Positions 22,654 to 32,972 of a stretch of DNA of 64,000 nt are shown here, piece by piece. The stretch's first letter is position 1; each line of letters opens with the position of its first letter. The translations under genes and the position numbers were made by a program. Origin of the DNA: Candidatus Enterococcus stercoripullorum (GTDB lineage: Bacteria; Bacillota; Bacilli; Lactobacillales; Enterococcaceae); NCBI GenBank assembly GCA_019120335.1, contig DWVH01000031.1:1-64000 (forward strand), read 5' to 3'. The notes under the pieces were generated by a model. The model was not told the DNA's origin. It made no database searches and saw nothing but the letters and a program-made list of their open reading frames with translations.

Positions 22654-23469
22654 TTAAGGATGAGACTTCGACCACTGCTTGATAAAGGAAATCATTTCTA
22701 AAATAATTGGTTGTGCAAGATGTTCTCTTTCAACTAAATAAAAATGACGCAAATATTCTTCTGATAAAGTTTGGTAAGGTAAATCTTTTGCCGCACGTTT
22801 CGATAAAATAGTCTGACCAAAGCCTAATTTGAGCATTTCTACAATTAGTTCATTATTTTGGATTTCGATGATTTTACTATCGATATTATTTTCCTCCATA
22901 AAACGCTTCGTATAATGATAAACACCGGAAGTCCCCTCTCTTAGTAACCACGGTTGATCTTTTTGACCTACATAGACTAACTCATCTTGCATCAAAGCCG
23001 TTCGTTTCACCGATCCTGTAGCCAGTGGCTTTTCAATAAATCCAAATTCAATTTCATGGCTTTGAATGGCCGTAAAAACTTCATAGGAATTAAGCATCTG
23101 AACAGAGAATTGAACGTGCGGAAATTTTTGTTCTAAATCAATTAATAATTGCGGTAAAACATAAATCGCAAAAGTATGAGAAGCAGCCAGTTTGCAACGG
23201 ATTTTCTTAGTATCTTTGTGATGCATCTTGTATTTGATTTCTTGCCAGTCTTCTAATAAGTTCAACGTATCTTTATAGAGCGTATCGGCTTGCGGAGTTG
23301 CCATCACTTCTTGGCGTCCATTTCGAATAAAGAGAGTCACTTGCAAATCTGCCTCTAATTGTTTGATTTGGTTAGAGACGGCTGGTTGTGAAATAAATAA
23401 TTTCTCACTTGCTTTTGAGAAGTTACGCGTTTCATAGACAATTTTAAAAGTCTCTAATAGTTTAAACAT
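22654..23469 (-). CDS. LysR family transcriptional regulator
   Basis: 271-residue regulator with an N-terminal helix-turn-helix (FSKASEKLFISQPAVSNQIKQLE, residues about 18-40) and a periplasmic-binding-like effector domain. It is divergent from the YeiH-family membrane protein gene at 23710, the usual arrangement for LysR regulators with their target; YeiH homologues are often paired with a CysL/YeiE-like LysR. Effector not deducible. Confidence 0.88.
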   Translation of the reverse strand: MFKLLETFKIVYETRNFSKASEKLFISQPAVSNQIKQLEADLQVTLFIRNGRQEVMATPQADTLYKDTLNLLEDWQEIKYKMHHKDTKKIRCKLAASHTFAIYVLPQLLIDLEQKFPHVQFSVQMLNSYEVFTAIQSHEIEFGFIEKPLATGSVKRTALMQDELVYVGQKDQPWLLREGTSGVYHYTKRFMEENNIDSKIIEIQNNELIVEMLKLGFGQTILSKRAAKDLPYQTLSEEYLRHFYLVEREHLAQPIILEMISFIKQWSKSHP

Positions 23470-23709
23470 TCGTAATCCCTTCCATAAATATTTTTTATAC
23501 TTACTATAATAGCATTATTTACAGTAATTAGAAAAGTTCCTATATAATAAAAACGTAACAAAATATTAGAAATCGACAAGTACCCAAAATACAATCAAGT
23601 ACAATCCTTCCCATTTTTCATTCTTTCAAAAAGAACTTGTTTGATTTCTATTATTCTAAAATACAGCACTCATTTTTTAACAACAATATCTGTAGAAGGA
23701 GGAGATTTT

Positions 23710-24711
23710 TTGGTTGAAAAAATGAAGCCAATCTTACCTGGTTTAGGACTTTCAGTGGCCGTAGCAGCTATCAGTAAAGCTTTAGCCCTCTTGTTTCCTG
23801 AATTAGGTGGAGCAACAATCGCGATTTTATTAGGGATCGTTTTAGGAAACACCATCTTTAGACAAGAATATTTAGCAAAAGGAACCAAATTTTCTGAAAG
23901 CAGGCTATTAGAATATTCTATCGTGCTTTTAGGATTTACAGTAACTTTTCAAACAATTGGCCAAATGGGTATCAAAGGAATCGTCTTTATCCTTATCCTA
24001 ATGAGTATTACCATTGTGGGTGCTTATTTACTTGGAAAAAAACTCGGCTTTAACGATGAGATGAGTTTGATGATGAGCGGAGGAAATGCAGTCTGTGGTT
24101 CATCAGCTATCGGAGCCATCGCACCAAGTATCGATGCCAAAGATGAAGAAAAAGGTCAAATTATCACTTTAGTTAACCTACTCGGTACAGTGATGATGCT
24201 TACCTTACCTTTTTTAGGGATAGCTTTATTCGGCGATCAAGTTTTAACTAAAAGCGCCCTACTTGGTGGGACCTTACAATCAGTCGGACAAGTTGTAGCA
24301 GGTGCTTCCTTAGATAGTCCAGCAGTAATCCAATTTTCGATGCTCTTTAAGATTATGCGTATCATTATGTTAGTTGTGGTAGTACTAAGTTTTGAGAAAT
24401 TTATCTTAACGAAAAAAGCCCATCTGAAATGTGCCAATGCAAGTAAAAAGAAATTACCTATTCCCTGGTATGTCTTAGGCTTTTTAATTGCTTGCATTTT
24501 AAATAGTACCTTTGATTTACCACAATTCTTTGATCATGGTGCACATTTTGCCAGCACTTGGTTTGAAACAACTGCCTTAGCCGCTATTGGTTTGAGATTA
24601 GACTTCAAAAAATTCTTAAAAGAAGGACCACGTTTCCTACTTTATGGTTTAGGAGTTGGTACTTTGCAAACTATCGCAGCGGTTAGTCTGATTTACTTAC
24701 TGCATATTTAA
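23710..24711 (+). CDS. YeiH/UPF0324 family membrane protein (putative sulfate exporter family)
   Basis: Integral membrane protein with about nine or ten helices, 333 residues from the chosen start. The family block [16 protein letters not shown] is present, as is the typical C-terminal [18 protein letters not shown] chose TTG 23710 because GGAGGAG ends 5 nt before it; the next ATG (23722) is 17 nt away and the longer upstream frame has no ribosome site. Family members are annotated as putative sulfate exporters, a role with limited experimental support. The divergent LysR gene is the likely regulator. Confidence 0.85.
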   Translation: MVEKMKPILPGLGLSVAVAAISKALALLFPELGGATIAILLGIVLGNTIFRQEYLAKGTKFSESRLLEYSIVLLGFTVTFQTIGQMGIKGIVFILILMSITIVGAYLLGKKLGFNDEMSLMMSGGNAVCGSSAIGAIAPSIDAKDEEKGQIITLVNLLGTVMMLTLPFLGIALFGDQVLTKSALLGGTLQSVGQVVAGASLDSPAVIQFSMLFKIMRIIMLVVVVLSFEKFILTKKAHLKCANASKKKLPIPWYVLGFLIACILNSTFDLPQFFDHGAHFASTWFETTALAAIGLRLDFKKFLKEGPRFLLYGLGVGTLQTIAAVSLIYLLHI

Positions 24712-24719
24712 GCAAACGA

Positions 24720-24750
24720 ACGATTCAGTTATTACTGGGTCGTTTTTTTG
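24720..24750 (+). terminator. Terminator after the YeiH-family gene
   Basis: Arms 24720-24729 and 24734-24743 form 10 pairs (two G-T) with a 4-nt loop and a T-run. Confidence 0.75.
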
Positions 24751-24845
24751 TTTTGTAAATGTTTCTTTATTTCTAAAAAAATCAGCTGAAACAGAACTGT
24801 TCCCGGGATTAATGAATCTACTTTAGTTATGAAACCTCTTGTGAA

Positions 24846-24874
24846 TTGAAATCGAAAAAAAATAGCTATATAAT
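24846..24874 (+). promoter_or_regulatory. Promoter of phospholipase-like/UMF1 pair
   Basis: TTGAAA (24846-24851), 17 bp, TATAAT (24869-24874); 45 bp before the start codon. Strong match to a housekeeping promoter. Confidence 0.7.
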
Positions 24875-24919
24875 TTACTTGAAAGCATTTGAATTATTTT
24901 AATCGAGGAGGAGACTATC

Positions 24920-25720
24920 ATGCCTACTACCTACGCACATTTGAGATTTGGAAAAGAAGTACTACCTTTACTACCTAAGGATTTACAAGCAGAAATAAAG
25001 CAATACTTGCCTTTGTTTTTAACTGGCCAACACGGACCAGACATTCTATTTTATTACCGTCCTTACCATAAGAATGCGTTAAGTGCTTATGGCAGTGAAT
25101 TGCATAATGAAACGGGGCGCCAAGTATTCCAAAGATTTCGACGTTACTTAAAAATGCAACCAGGTGATAGTACTGCCCTGAAAGTCTATATTTTAGGATT
25201 TTTATGTCATTATTGTTTGGATAAATACTGTCATCCATATGTCTATAAAGTCCAAGATACTGGCTTTTCACATGCAGAAATTGAAGCTGAATTCGACCGT
25301 ATGTTATTAATTAAAGATGGTTTCGATCCACTTAGCCATCGTTTGAGTAGCCATATCTGTACAGATGATGAAGATGTGGCTGTCATTAGCAAGTGCTTCC
25401 CTCAATTTAGTCAAGCACAAATCAAAGAAACCCTAGTGACCATGCGAGCTTTTCTAGACGTTATTGTCGCACCGGGTAATTTCAAACGTGGCTTAGTGAA
25501 GGGAATCTTTTTAATTAGTGGAAATTACGCTACAAGAAGCAAGCTAATTATCAATAAACAACCGAATCCAAAACTAGCTGCTTCAAATGAAGAATTATAC
25601 CGCCGTTACAAGATGGCTGTGGCTAATGCAGTGGATATGTTAACTGATTTTAATCGCCAACTCTCAAAACCAAATATGACTTTTAATAGCGATTATGCAC
25701 CGACATTTGAAAGAGAATAG
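24920..25720 (+). CDS. Zinc-dependent phospholipase C family protein
   Basis: 266 residues, related to the zinc-dependent PLC / S1-P1 fold family. Putative metal ligands sit in THY-like N-terminus TTYAHLRFG, HGPDILFYYRPYH, and GFLCHYCLDKYCHPYVY followed by HAEIEAEFDR, in the order seen in the family. No signal peptide is visible, so it is probably cytoplasmic, unlike secreted toxins of this family. The RBS GAGGAGGAG precedes the ATG. Eight bp separate it from the UMF1 transporter gene; they should be co-transcribed. Substrate unknown. Confidence 0.8.
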   Translation: MPTTYAHLRFGKEVLPLLPKDLQAEIKQYLPLFLTGQHGPDILFYYRPYHKNALSAYGSELHNETGRQVFQRFRRYLKMQPGDSTALKVYILGFLCHYCLDKYCHPYVYKVQDTGFSHAEIEAEFDRMLLIKDGFDPLSHRLSSHICTDDEDVAVISKCFPQFSQAQIKETLVTMRAFLDVIVAPGNFKRGLVKGIFLISGNYATRSKLIINKQPNPKLAASNEELYRRYKMAVANAVDMLTDFNRQLSKPNMTFNSDYAPTFERE

Positions 25721-25728
25721 GGGAAAAT

Positions 25729-26976
25729 ATGCAAAAACTATTAAAACAGAAAGTCACTAAGAATGAACGTGACTGGATATTATATGATGTGGGAAATTCT
25801 GGTTATAGCTTGATGTTGGCTACGATTTTACCGATTTATTTCAATCATCTCGCCCAACATGAACACTTATCTTCGGCTCAGTACTTAGCTTACTGGGGGT
25901 ATGCCACCAGTTTGATTACCCTTTTTGTTGGGTTTATTGGTCCGATTTTTGGCAGTATTGCTGACTTTCAAGGGATGAAGAAAAAACTTTTCATACTGTT
26001 TTTGACTATTGGGATTGTAGGTTGTTACGCCTTAAATTTAGCGCATAGTTGGTGGCTGCTTTTAGTTGTATACGTCATTAGTAAATTAGGCTATTCTTCT
26101 AGTTTAATTTTCTATGATGCGATGCTAACCGATATTACGACAAAAGAGCGCTATGATAATATTTCTTCATTAGGTTATGCTTGGGGCTATATTGGGAGTA
26201 TTGTCCCCTTTGTGCTAAGTATTGGTCTAGTTTTAGGTCGTAATGCTTTTCATCTCAGTCTTACTGCAGCAATGATTTTAGCATTCAGTATTACTGCGAC
26301 TTGGTGGTTAATCAATAGCCTGCCCTTACTGAAAGTTTATGAGCAAAAATACTATATTCCTAAACAAACAGCCGTCCTTAAAAATACCTTCAGCCGTTTG
26401 AAGAAAACCTTAAAAGCCATTTACCATCAAAAACATATTTTTTATTACTTGATTGCCTTTTGCTTATACATTGATGGCGTTAATACCATTATTAGTATGG
26501 CTACGGCTTATGGTAAAGCATTAGGACTGGGTGATACCGACTTGCTCCTTGCCTTATTGGTAACTCAGTTTGTTGCCTTTCCTGCTACGATTGTCTTTGC
26601 GCGAATTACCAAGCACTTCAAGACATCTACATTAATCTATGTTTGTCTATTTGCTTATGTTGGCATTACCCTCTTTGCCGTTACCTTGGTTCATCCAATC
26701 CAATTTTGGATGTTAGCAATCTTTGTTGGCTTATTCCAAGGGGGGATTCAAGGATTATCCCGATCTTATTTTGCTGGGATGATTCCAGCGAGCCAATCAG
26801 GTGAATATTTTGGTATTTTGGATGTTTGTGGAAAAGGAGCGGCCTTCTTAGGAACTTTCCTTGTCAGTAGCGTCACCCAAATTACCAACCGTGAACAAAT
26901 GGGACTTGGCGTATTGATTATCATCTTTATCGCCGGACTTTACTTCTTCCATAAATCAGTAAAATTAAAAGCATAA
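25729..26976 (+). CDS. UMF1/Atg22-like MFS transporter
   Basis: 415-residue membrane protein with twelve predicted helices. N-terminal ERDWILYDVGNSGYSLM is the hallmark of the UMF1 (Atg22-like) subgroup of the major facilitator superfamily; the C-terminal half has QGGIQGLSRSYFAGMIP. These proteins are presumed to export amino acids or other small solutes, but the substrate here is unknown. Second gene of the operon starting at 24920. Confidence 0.85.
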   Translation: MQKLLKQKVTKNERDWILYDVGNSGYSLMLATILPIYFNHLAQHEHLSSAQYLAYWGYATSLITLFVGFIGPIFGSIADFQGMKKKLFILFLTIGIVGCYALNLAHSWWLLLVVYVISKLGYSSSLIFYDAMLTDITTKERYDNISSLGYAWGYIGSIVPFVLSIGLVLGRNAFHLSLTAAMILAFSITATWWLINSLPLLKVYEQKYYIPKQTAVLKNTFSRLKKTLKAIYHQKHIFYYLIAFCLYIDGVNTIISMATAYGKALGLGDTDLLLALLVTQFVAFPATIVFARITKHFKTSTLIYVCLFAYVGITLFAVTLVHPIQFWMLAIFVGLFQGGIQGLSRSYFAGMIPASQSGEYFGILDVCGKGAAFLGTFLVSSVTQITNREQMGLGVLIIIFIAGLYFFHKSVKLKA

Positions 26977-26983
26977 AATAAGA

Positions 26984-27017
26984 CTACGAAGACAAATGAT
27001 GTTTTCGTAGCCTTTTT
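26984..27017. terminator. Terminator between UMF1 and DUF438 genes
   Basis: Stem 26984-26993 with 27001-27010 (10 pairs, one G-T), 7-nt loop, then CCTTTTT on the plus strand; also lies just after the minus-strand DUF438 stop. Confidence 0.7.
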
Positions 27018-27019
27018 GC

Positions 27020-28351
27020 TTATTTCAATTCATCTAAGAGACGTTTTTGCCCGGTTAATTGTTGTAATTCAGTGATATCTTGTGTCACTTCTAAACAACC
27101 TAAGTATTTACCTTGTTCATCATGGAGTGCATAATAGCGAATGGAGATTTTCATCCCACGCATATCAATCCAAAAATCAGCTTGCGTACGTGCCCCTGAT
27201 CTGAAATCATCTAAAATTTGTTGGACAATATGCATGCTCTTTGGCGGATGACAGTTCACCACTTCTCGTCCAATAACTGATTTCGTTCTTGGGAAAATAC
27301 GATGCGGGCCTTCTGAGTAAAAACGGACCTTCTCATCAGCATCCACAAAAGTTAAATCGACTGGTAGATGAGAGAAAATCGCGATTAATTGATCTAATTG
27401 TAAGTTCCCAGTTGGCAGATCAATGGTTTGCGTTAAATCTCCACTAAAATTATTCGCCTCCTCTTGAGTAGCATCCGAGCTCACAGGATAATCTGGTAAA
27501 CTTGCGGCAATCGCTTCAGTTGTTTCTTTCGCTTGGGCAATAGCTGCAAGACGTTGTACCTCATTTTCCTTTTCTTTTTCAAAGGAAGCAGCACTTGGTA
27601 CCCATTTTAACGGTTCAGGAATAAAACTAAAACCAATATCATGACTATCTTTAGCGATTTGTTGCCAGTCTGCCAAGCTAAAAACATCTAGCGTCATCGG
27701 AATCATGATTTCTTCTTCTTTAAAAATCATTTCTTCTATTTCGTTTTTCAAAGCGGTCCATTTTTCAGAAAGTGGATTATACGCTACTTTAGGAGATGCC
27801 AGAAGTTCAGCAAACTCTTTAATCATCGCACGAATTTGATCATCCACACCCCACATGACTTTAGGTGGCGCAGTAATACCATATTTTTCCATAAAGGCAA
27901 AAATCAGCGTTTCCTTACGTGTATAGTGTTTATCAATATTTTTTAAATCTGCAACTGCTCTTTGTAGACGTTCAAGTTGCGACCAGTCTTGTTTAGCCAT
28001 TTTCGCTAAAATCCCATCAATCTCATCTGTTAGCAAAGATTGCAAGACTTGATTTTCTAATTTTAAAGTATGTACCGGATGCCCTACTTGCCCATGCTCT
28101 TCATTTGAACGATGAATCTCATTGATGGAACCCTTAAAGACCGCCGCATGAATATTACATAACCGTTGAATTTCGCTTGGATCAAGTCCTGATTGAATTA
28201 AGGCTTTTTCGGCAGCCGTTATTTCAGTCACATCCACCCCATCAAAGGCTTCATTGAACATTGCCTTCGCTTCTTCAAAACTACCCCCATTATGTAAAGT
28301 AGTTAATATTTCGACAATTTTTTCTTGTCTTTGTTTTCTTGTTTGATCCAT
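27020..28351 (-). CDS. DUF438 / hemerythrin / PAS protein
   Basis: 443 residues in three parts: an N-terminal DUF438 region (about 1-85), a hemerythrin-like HHE region (about 85-240, with HPVHTLKLEN, HYTRKE and FKEEEIMIP offering His/Glu metal ligands), and a C-terminal PAS domain (about 315-440). The family is linked to redox or nitric-oxide/iron sensing, but no member's role is certain enough to assign here. It starts directly after the stop of the DUF1858 gene (TAA then ATG), so the two are one unit. A Fur-like box lies upstream of the pair. Confidence 0.85.
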   Translation of the reverse strand: MDQTRKQRQEKIVEILTTLHNGGSFEEAKAMFNEAFDGVDVTEITAAEKALIQSGLDPSEIQRLCNIHAAVFKGSINEIHRSNEEHGQVGHPVHTLKLENQVLQSLLTDEIDGILAKMAKQDWSQLERLQRAVADLKNIDKHYTRKETLIFAFMEKYGITAPPKVMWGVDDQIRAMIKEFAELLASPKVAYNPLSEKWTALKNEIEEMIFKEEEIMIPMTLDVFSLADWQQIAKDSHDIGFSFIPEPLKWVPSAASFEKEKENEVQRLAAIAQAKETTEAIAASLPDYPVSSDATQEEANNFSGDLTQTIDLPTGNLQLDQLIAIFSHLPVDLTFVDADEKVRFYSEGPHRIFPRTKSVIGREVVNCHPPKSMHIVQQILDDFRSGARTQADFWIDMRGMKISIRYYALHDEQGKYLGCLEVTQDITELQQLTGQKRLLDELK

Positions 28352-28582
28352 TTACTTACCTCCCACGACTGTAAACCCAGCATTTTCAAAGGCATGAATA
28401 ATTTGTTCTAAAGGAATTTTCTTTAATTTTGCCCCTTTAGGAATCGTCATATATCTCCCGGCTGTTTGTAGCATACCAGGTGCTTTAATTTCTTTAAATC
28501 CTAATTGAAACATGATATCCAAAATTTCCGGATAAGCTTGGACTAATTGATATAAAGTCAAATTTAAATCAAGTTCTTTCAC
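28352..28582 (-). CDS. DUF1858 domain protein
   Basis: 76 residues, begins at a GTG with AGGTGA 5 nt upstream. DUF1858 proteins resemble the N-terminal domain of Ric/ScdA-type di-iron repair proteins (here LDLNLTLYQLVQAYPEILDIM). The consistent pairing with a DUF438-hemerythrin protein suggests a joint role in nitrosative or iron stress; this is inference. Confidence 0.85.
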   Translation of the reverse strand: MKELDLNLTLYQLVQAYPEILDIMFQLGFKEIKAPGMLQTAGRYMTIPKGAKLKKIPLEQIIHAFENAGFTVVGGK

Positions 28583-28598
28583 TGAATCACCTCATAAT

Positions 28599-28613
28599 TG
28601 ATAATCATTCTCA
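28599..28613 (-). promoter_or_regulatory. Fur-like box upstream of DUF1858
   Basis: TGATAATCATTCTCA matches the 7-1-7 Fur consensus TGATAATNATTATCA at all but one defined position. It lies 17 bp upstream of the DUF1858 start, where a repressor could block transcription. Confidence 0.5.
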
Positions 28614-28715
28614 CAAACCATTCTACGCTATTTTGCCTTTCTTTTCACTAAAAATCTTTAGAAAAAATCAAAAATACTGTTTCACTGATAGTAAAAATTT
28701 ATCCGTTCTCCACAC

Positions 28716-28744
28716 TTGACATGAGAATAAAATTAGAATATACT
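28716..28744 (+). promoter_or_regulatory. trp operon promoter
   Basis: TTGACA (28716-28721), 17 bp, TATACT (28739-28744), about 30 bp before the T-box leader. Near-consensus. Confidence 0.85.
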
Positions 28745-28779
28745 GTTTTACAAATTAAATGTTTCTCATTTTAAACCGT

Positions 28780-29045
28780 TGATGCGGAGATAAAGATAAT
28801 CATGCTTCTACAGAGAGTCTACGTTGCTGAGAGTTAGGCGAAAAACAAGTTATCAAATGGACCGCGGAGGGGGTAGTCAAAGAAAGCTTGCTTTTGAGTA
28901 TACTACCACGTGATGGCTTACGTAAGTAGTCGAAGATATGTTGGTATCTTGCTGAGGGTATGGAGTTTTCCATGAATCAAGGTGGCACCGCGGATTAGTC
29001 GATTCGTCCTTGACAGTCATTTATTATGCTGTCGAGGACTTTTTT
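28780..29045 (+). promoter_or_regulatory. Tryptophan T-box riboswitch
   Basis: Leader RNA that reads the charging of tRNA-Trp. In stem I, GCGG/CCGC and GATAA/TTATC helices flank an internal loop whose 3' side holds TGG (28858-28860), the Trp codon, as specifier. The conserved T-box AAGGTGGCACCGCGG starts at about 28979; its TGGC can pair with the GCCA acceptor end expected for tRNA-Trp. The competing terminator has an 11-bp stem (29006-29016 with 29029-29039) and a T-run to 29045. Uncharged tRNA-Trp should favour read-through into trpE. Confidence 0.95.
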
Positions 29046-29077
29046 ATTTCCTGCGACAATCTAAGGAGGCCTTTTTT

Positions 29078-30559
29078 ATGTATCCAATTTATCCAGATTT
29101 ATCTTTTTTACAAAATGAAGTAAATACTACAGACTACACGCATTATCCACTGACACTAGAATTACTTGCAGATATCAAAACACCGCTAGAAGTCTTAAAA
29201 CTATTCAAAGAGCAAAACAAACCTTGCTTTTTACTTGAGTCCGTCATCTCTAAAGAACAATGGGGGCGCTATACTTTTCTAGGCTTTGATCCAGTTTTAG
29301 AGGTCACAGGCTTAGACGGTCAAATCTATGAAAATGGTCAAGCAATTAAAAGTGCTACACCGCAAGAATATTTACGCCAACTTTTAGCCAAATACCGCGT
29401 ACCTAAACTAACAAATCTACCGCCCTTTATCGGTGGTTTAGTCGGCTATTTTGGCTACGACTATTTCAAATATGCCGAAACAAAATTAAAATTAGATGCT
29501 AAAAACCCTGAAGCATTAAATGATTTCAACTTGATGCTTTTTACCAAAGTGGTTTGCTTTGATCATAGTCAACAAAAAATCTATCTAATCGCCAACGTGC
29601 CGCTAACTGATTTGACGACACAATATCAAAATATCTGTCAAGAATTACAAGATTTGTCCGAACTTTTGAACAATCAACATGCAAAACGTAAATTTACGGG
29701 TGAATTATTATCCCCATTACAACCTCGGTTTACCAAGGAGCATTTTACCCAAATGATTCAAAAAGCGAAGAACTATATTTATGAAGGGGATATCTTCCAA
29801 GTCGTGCTTTCCAATTGCTTAAGCGCGCCCTTTCAAGGAAGCTTACTGGATACTTATCGCCAATTACGGTTGCTAAATCCTTCGCCTTATCTCTTTTATG
29901 TGCAAACAAGTGACTTAGAAGTGATTGGTGCCTCCCCCGAAACCTTAGTCAAATTAGAAAATGAAACCTTATACACCTACCCCTTAGCCGGTACTAGGCC
30001 CCGTGGCAAGACTTTGCAAGAAGATTTGGCCTTAGAAAACGAGCTCTTACAAGATGAAAAAGAACTAGCCGAGCACAATATGTTGGTGGATTTAGGACGC
30101 AATGATTTAGGCAAAGTTTGTCAGTTTGGCACGGTTGAAGTCGAAAAATATTTAAATATCGAACGTTTCTCACACGTCATGCATATCGGTTCAACCATTC
30201 GCGGAATTATCCAAAATGATAAAGATGCGCTAGATACCGTAGATGCGATTTTACCCGCTGGAACATTATCTGGTGCACCGAAATTTCGGGCCTGTGAAAT
30301 TATCAATGAATTAGAAGATGTCAAACGCGGTATTTACGGGGGAGCAATTGGTTATATCGATTTTAGCGGCAATCTTGATTTATGTATTGCCATTCGCATT
30401 ATTTATCAAAAAAATCAAAAAATCTTTATTCAAAGTGGTGCTGGAATTGTGGCTGATTCAAATGTCGATAAAGAATATCAAGAATGTATCAATAAGGCCA
30501 AAGCAACTGTGAAAGCTTTAGAACTTGCAGGAGGAAATCAAAATGATCTTACTCATTGA
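29078..30559 (+). CDS. trpE: Anthranilate synthase component I
   Basis: Converts chorismate to anthranilate with ammonia supplied by TrpG. 493 residues from ATG 29078, which follows TAAGGAGG; longer frames run back into the T-box. The LLES motif near residue 40 (feedback binding of tryptophan in the family) is present, so the enzyme is probably still inhibited by tryptophan. The chorismate-binding core shows AGTRPRGKT, LVDLGRNDLG and SGAPKFRACEII. Overlaps trpG by 17 bp. Confidence 0.97.
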   Translation: MYPIYPDLSFLQNEVNTTDYTHYPLTLELLADIKTPLEVLKLFKEQNKPCFLLESVISKEQWGRYTFLGFDPVLEVTGLDGQIYENGQAIKSATPQEYLRQLLAKYRVPKLTNLPPFIGGLVGYFGYDYFKYAETKLKLDAKNPEALNDFNLMLFTKVVCFDHSQQKIYLIANVPLTDLTTQYQNICQELQDLSELLNNQHAKRKFTGELLSPLQPRFTKEHFTQMIQKAKNYIYEGDIFQVVLSNCLSAPFQGSLLDTYRQLRLLNPSPYLFYVQTSDLEVIGASPETLVKLENETLYTYPLAGTRPRGKTLQEDLALENELLQDEKELAEHNMLVDLGRNDLGKVCQFGTVEVEKYLNIERFSHVMHIGSTIRGIIQNDKDALDTVDAILPAGTLSGAPKFRACEIINELEDVKRGIYGGAIGYIDFSGNLDLCIAIRIIYQKNQKIFIQSGAGIVADSNVDKEYQECINKAKATVKALELAGGNQNDLTH

Positions 30560-31151
30560 TAACTATGATAGTTTCGCCTATAACCTCTATCAAATGGTTG
30601 GTGAAATTGCCAAAGAAATTAAAGTCATACGCAACGATACCTATAGCGTGACGCAAATCGAACAACTCAACCCGCAAGCCATCATCCTCTCACCTGGACC
30701 TGGTCGACCCGAAGATGCTGGAGTTTGCCAAGAAGTGATTACTCATCTCGGACACAAAATTCCGATTTTAGGTGTTTGCTTAGGCCATCAAGCTATCTGC
30801 CAAGTTTTTGGTGCTACTATTAACCATGCCCCACAATTAATGCATGGCAAGTCCTCCTATATTCAAATCAATCAGGAGAGCCCACTATTTGACGAAATTG
30901 CCGCACCGATGCAAGTGGCACGATATCATTCTTTAATTGCGCAAAAAGAAACGATTCCTGAATGCTTAAAAGTCACAGCAAGTACAAATGAGCAAGAAAT
31001 AATGGCCGTGGCGCATCAAACTTATCCCATCTTTGGCGTCCAATTTCATCCAGAATCGATTCTTACACCCAACGGTCGAAAACTATTAGCGAATTTTATT
31101 CAATTTGCGCAAAACTATACACCAAATACAGTATTGGAGGAAATAAAATGA
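30543..31151 (+). CDS. trpG: Anthranilate synthase glutaminase component
   Basis: Type-1 glutamine amidotransferase, 202 residues, supplies ammonia to TrpE. Catalytic triad: Cys in GVCLGHQ, His and Glu in FHPES. The start is ATG 30543 with GGAGG inside the end of trpE. Stand-alone TrpG rather than a TrpG-TrpD fusion. Its TGA overlaps the trpD ATG (ATGA). Confidence 0.96.
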   Translation: MILLIDNYDSFAYNLYQMVGEIAKEIKVIRNDTYSVTQIEQLNPQAIILSPGPGRPEDAGVCQEVITHLGHKIPILGVCLGHQAICQVFGATINHAPQLMHGKSSYIQINQESPLFDEIAAPMQVARYHSLIAQKETIPECLKVTASTNEQEIMAVAHQTYPIFGVQFHPESILTPNGRKLLANFIQFAQNYTPNTVLEEIK

Positions 31152-32185
31152 TTCAAGAAGCGATTAAAAAAATTGTCGATAAACAAGATTTAACTTTTGA
31201 TGAAGCTTATCAAGTGACGAGTGAAATCATGAACGGTCAAACTACCCCAACCCAAAATGCAGCCTTCTTAGCCGCCTTATCTACTAAGAGCAGTCGCAGT
31301 GAAACCATTGAAGAAATTTCTGGTTGTGCCAAAGCCATGCGAGACTGTGCAACCTTGATTCATCACCCATTTGAGGTTATGGACATTGTCGGAACAGGGG
31401 GAGATGGATCCAATAGCTTTAATATTTCGACTACCACTAGCTTTGTCGTAGCAGCTAGTGGTATCAAAGTAGCAAAACACGGCAATCGGGCAGCTTCTTC
31501 TAAAAGTGGCACGGACGACTGTTTAGAAGCATTAGGACTTCCTTTAGCCAAAACCCCTGAACAAAATATTGAAATGCTAGAAAAGACGAATTTTTGCTTC
31601 TGTTTTGCGCAAAGCTACCACCCTTCGATGAAATATGTGGGTGGTATTCGTAAAGAACTGGGAATACGTACTGTCTTTAATATCTTAGGACCCTTGACCA
31701 ACCCAGCCAAACCAAGCTATCAACTACTTGGTGTCTATGACGAATCCTTACTAGAAATCTTAGCACATACCTTAAATGAACTCGGTGTGAGAAGAGCCAT
31801 GGTCGTCTATGGGCAAGATAAATTAGACGAAATATCTTTAAGCGCCCCTACTAGCATCTGCGAACTAAATGAGGGACAAGTCACACGTTATACCTTCGAC
31901 CCCCAATCGATTGGTTTTACCTACTGCACCAAAGAAGATTTACGAGGGGGCACGCCAGAAGAAAATGCGCAAATCACCAAAGATATTTTAGCCGGAAAAA
32001 TCAAAGGGCCAAAACTCCAAGCTGTCTTACTAAATGCTGGAGCCGCCCTTTATCTTGGTGGTAAAGCAGCAACTTTTGCAGAAGGTATCGTTAAGGCGGG
32101 CGAATTAATTGACTCTGGAGAAGCTTTGGCCACTTTATTAAAAGTCATTGATTTTGCTCAAATACAGGAGGCTCGTCATGACTGA
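31148..32185 (+). CDS. trpD: Anthranilate phosphoribosyltransferase
   Basis: Transfers phosphoribosyl from PRPP to anthranilate. 345 residues with the PRPP/Mg signature [14 protein letters not shown], the [12 protein letters not shown] block and [16 protein letters not shown]. Start overlaps trpG by 4 bp and the end overlaps trpC by 8 bp, as is usual for a coupled biosynthetic operon. Confidence 0.97.
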   Translation: MIQEAIKKIVDKQDLTFDEAYQVTSEIMNGQTTPTQNAAFLAALSTKSSRSETIEEISGCAKAMRDCATLIHHPFEVMDIVGTGGDGSNSFNISTTTSFVVAASGIKVAKHGNRAASSKSGTDDCLEALGLPLAKTPEQNIEMLEKTNFCFCFAQSYHPSMKYVGGIRKELGIRTVFNILGPLTNPAKPSYQLLGVYDESLLEILAHTLNELGVRRAMVVYGQDKLDEISLSAPTSICELNEGQVTRYTFDPQSIGFTYCTKEDLRGGTPEENAQITKDILAGKIKGPKLQAVLLNAGAALYLGGKAATFAEGIVKAGELIDSGEALATLLKVIDFAQIQEARHD

Positions 32186-32972
32186 TATCTTACAAACAAT
32201 CGCTACTAAAACTAAAGAACGAATTGAAAAGCAAAAAGCGCTCCACCCTCTAGAAGAATTGAAACAAGCTTGTGCCAAATTACTAATCAATCAAGATTTT
32301 CCTTTTGAACAAGCTTTACGCAAAGAGGGATTGAGTTATATTTGTGAATGTAAAAAAGCCTCCCCCTCGAAAGGATTAATAGATGAAGATTTTAATTATT
32401 TACAGATTGCCAAAGAATACGAAAAGGTGGGTGCTCGTGCGATATCTGTCCTAACTGAACCCGAATTTTTCCTAGGCAGTGATCAATATTTGCAAGAAAT
32501 CGCCCAAGCAGTTAAGATTCCCTGTTTGAGAAAAGATTTTGTTGTCGATGAATATATGATTTATCAAGCAAAACTATTAGGTGCTCAAGCTATATTATTG
32601 ATTGTCTCCTTATTAGATACGCAGACTTTAAAGCAATACCTTAATTTAGCCACTTCACTAGGCTTATCGTGTTTAGTCGAAGCCCATGACGAAGTAGAAA
32701 TCAAGCAAGCCATTGAAGTCGGCGCAAAAATTATCGGTGTGAATAACCGTAATCTTAGAAATTTCCAAGTCAACGTTGAAAATACCTTAAACTTACGCCA
32801 AGCTATCCCTAAAGAGATTCTAATGGTGGCTGAAAGTGGGATACAAAATCGGTCAGACATTGCTTTACTTGAAAAAGCGCCAATCGATGCCGTACTGATT
32901 GGAGAGACATTGATGAAAGCCAGTGACAGACAAGCAAAGATGGCCGAGCTTAGAGGTGAAAAAAATGAGTAA
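32178..32972 (+). CDS. trpC: Indole-3-glycerol phosphate synthase
   Basis: TIM-barrel enzyme that closes the indole ring, 264 residues from ATG 32178 (ribosome site CAGGAGG within trpD). Family motifs [34 protein letters not shown] and VAESGI are present, with the catalytic Lys and Glu positions intact as far as can be read. Monofunctional: trpF is a separate gene overlapping by 8 bp. Confidence 0.96.
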   Translation: MTDILQTIATKTKERIEKQKALHPLEELKQACAKLLINQDFPFEQALRKEGLSYICECKKASPSKGLIDEDFNYLQIAKEYEKVGARAISVLTEPEFFLGSDQYLQEIAQAVKIPCLRKDFVVDEYMIYQAKLLGAQAILLIVSLLDTQTLKQYLNLATSLGLSCLVEAHDEVEIKQAIEVGAKIIGVNNRNLRNFQVNVENTLNLRQAIPKEILMVAESGIQNRSDIALLEKAPIDAVLIGETLMKASDRQAKMAELRGEKNE

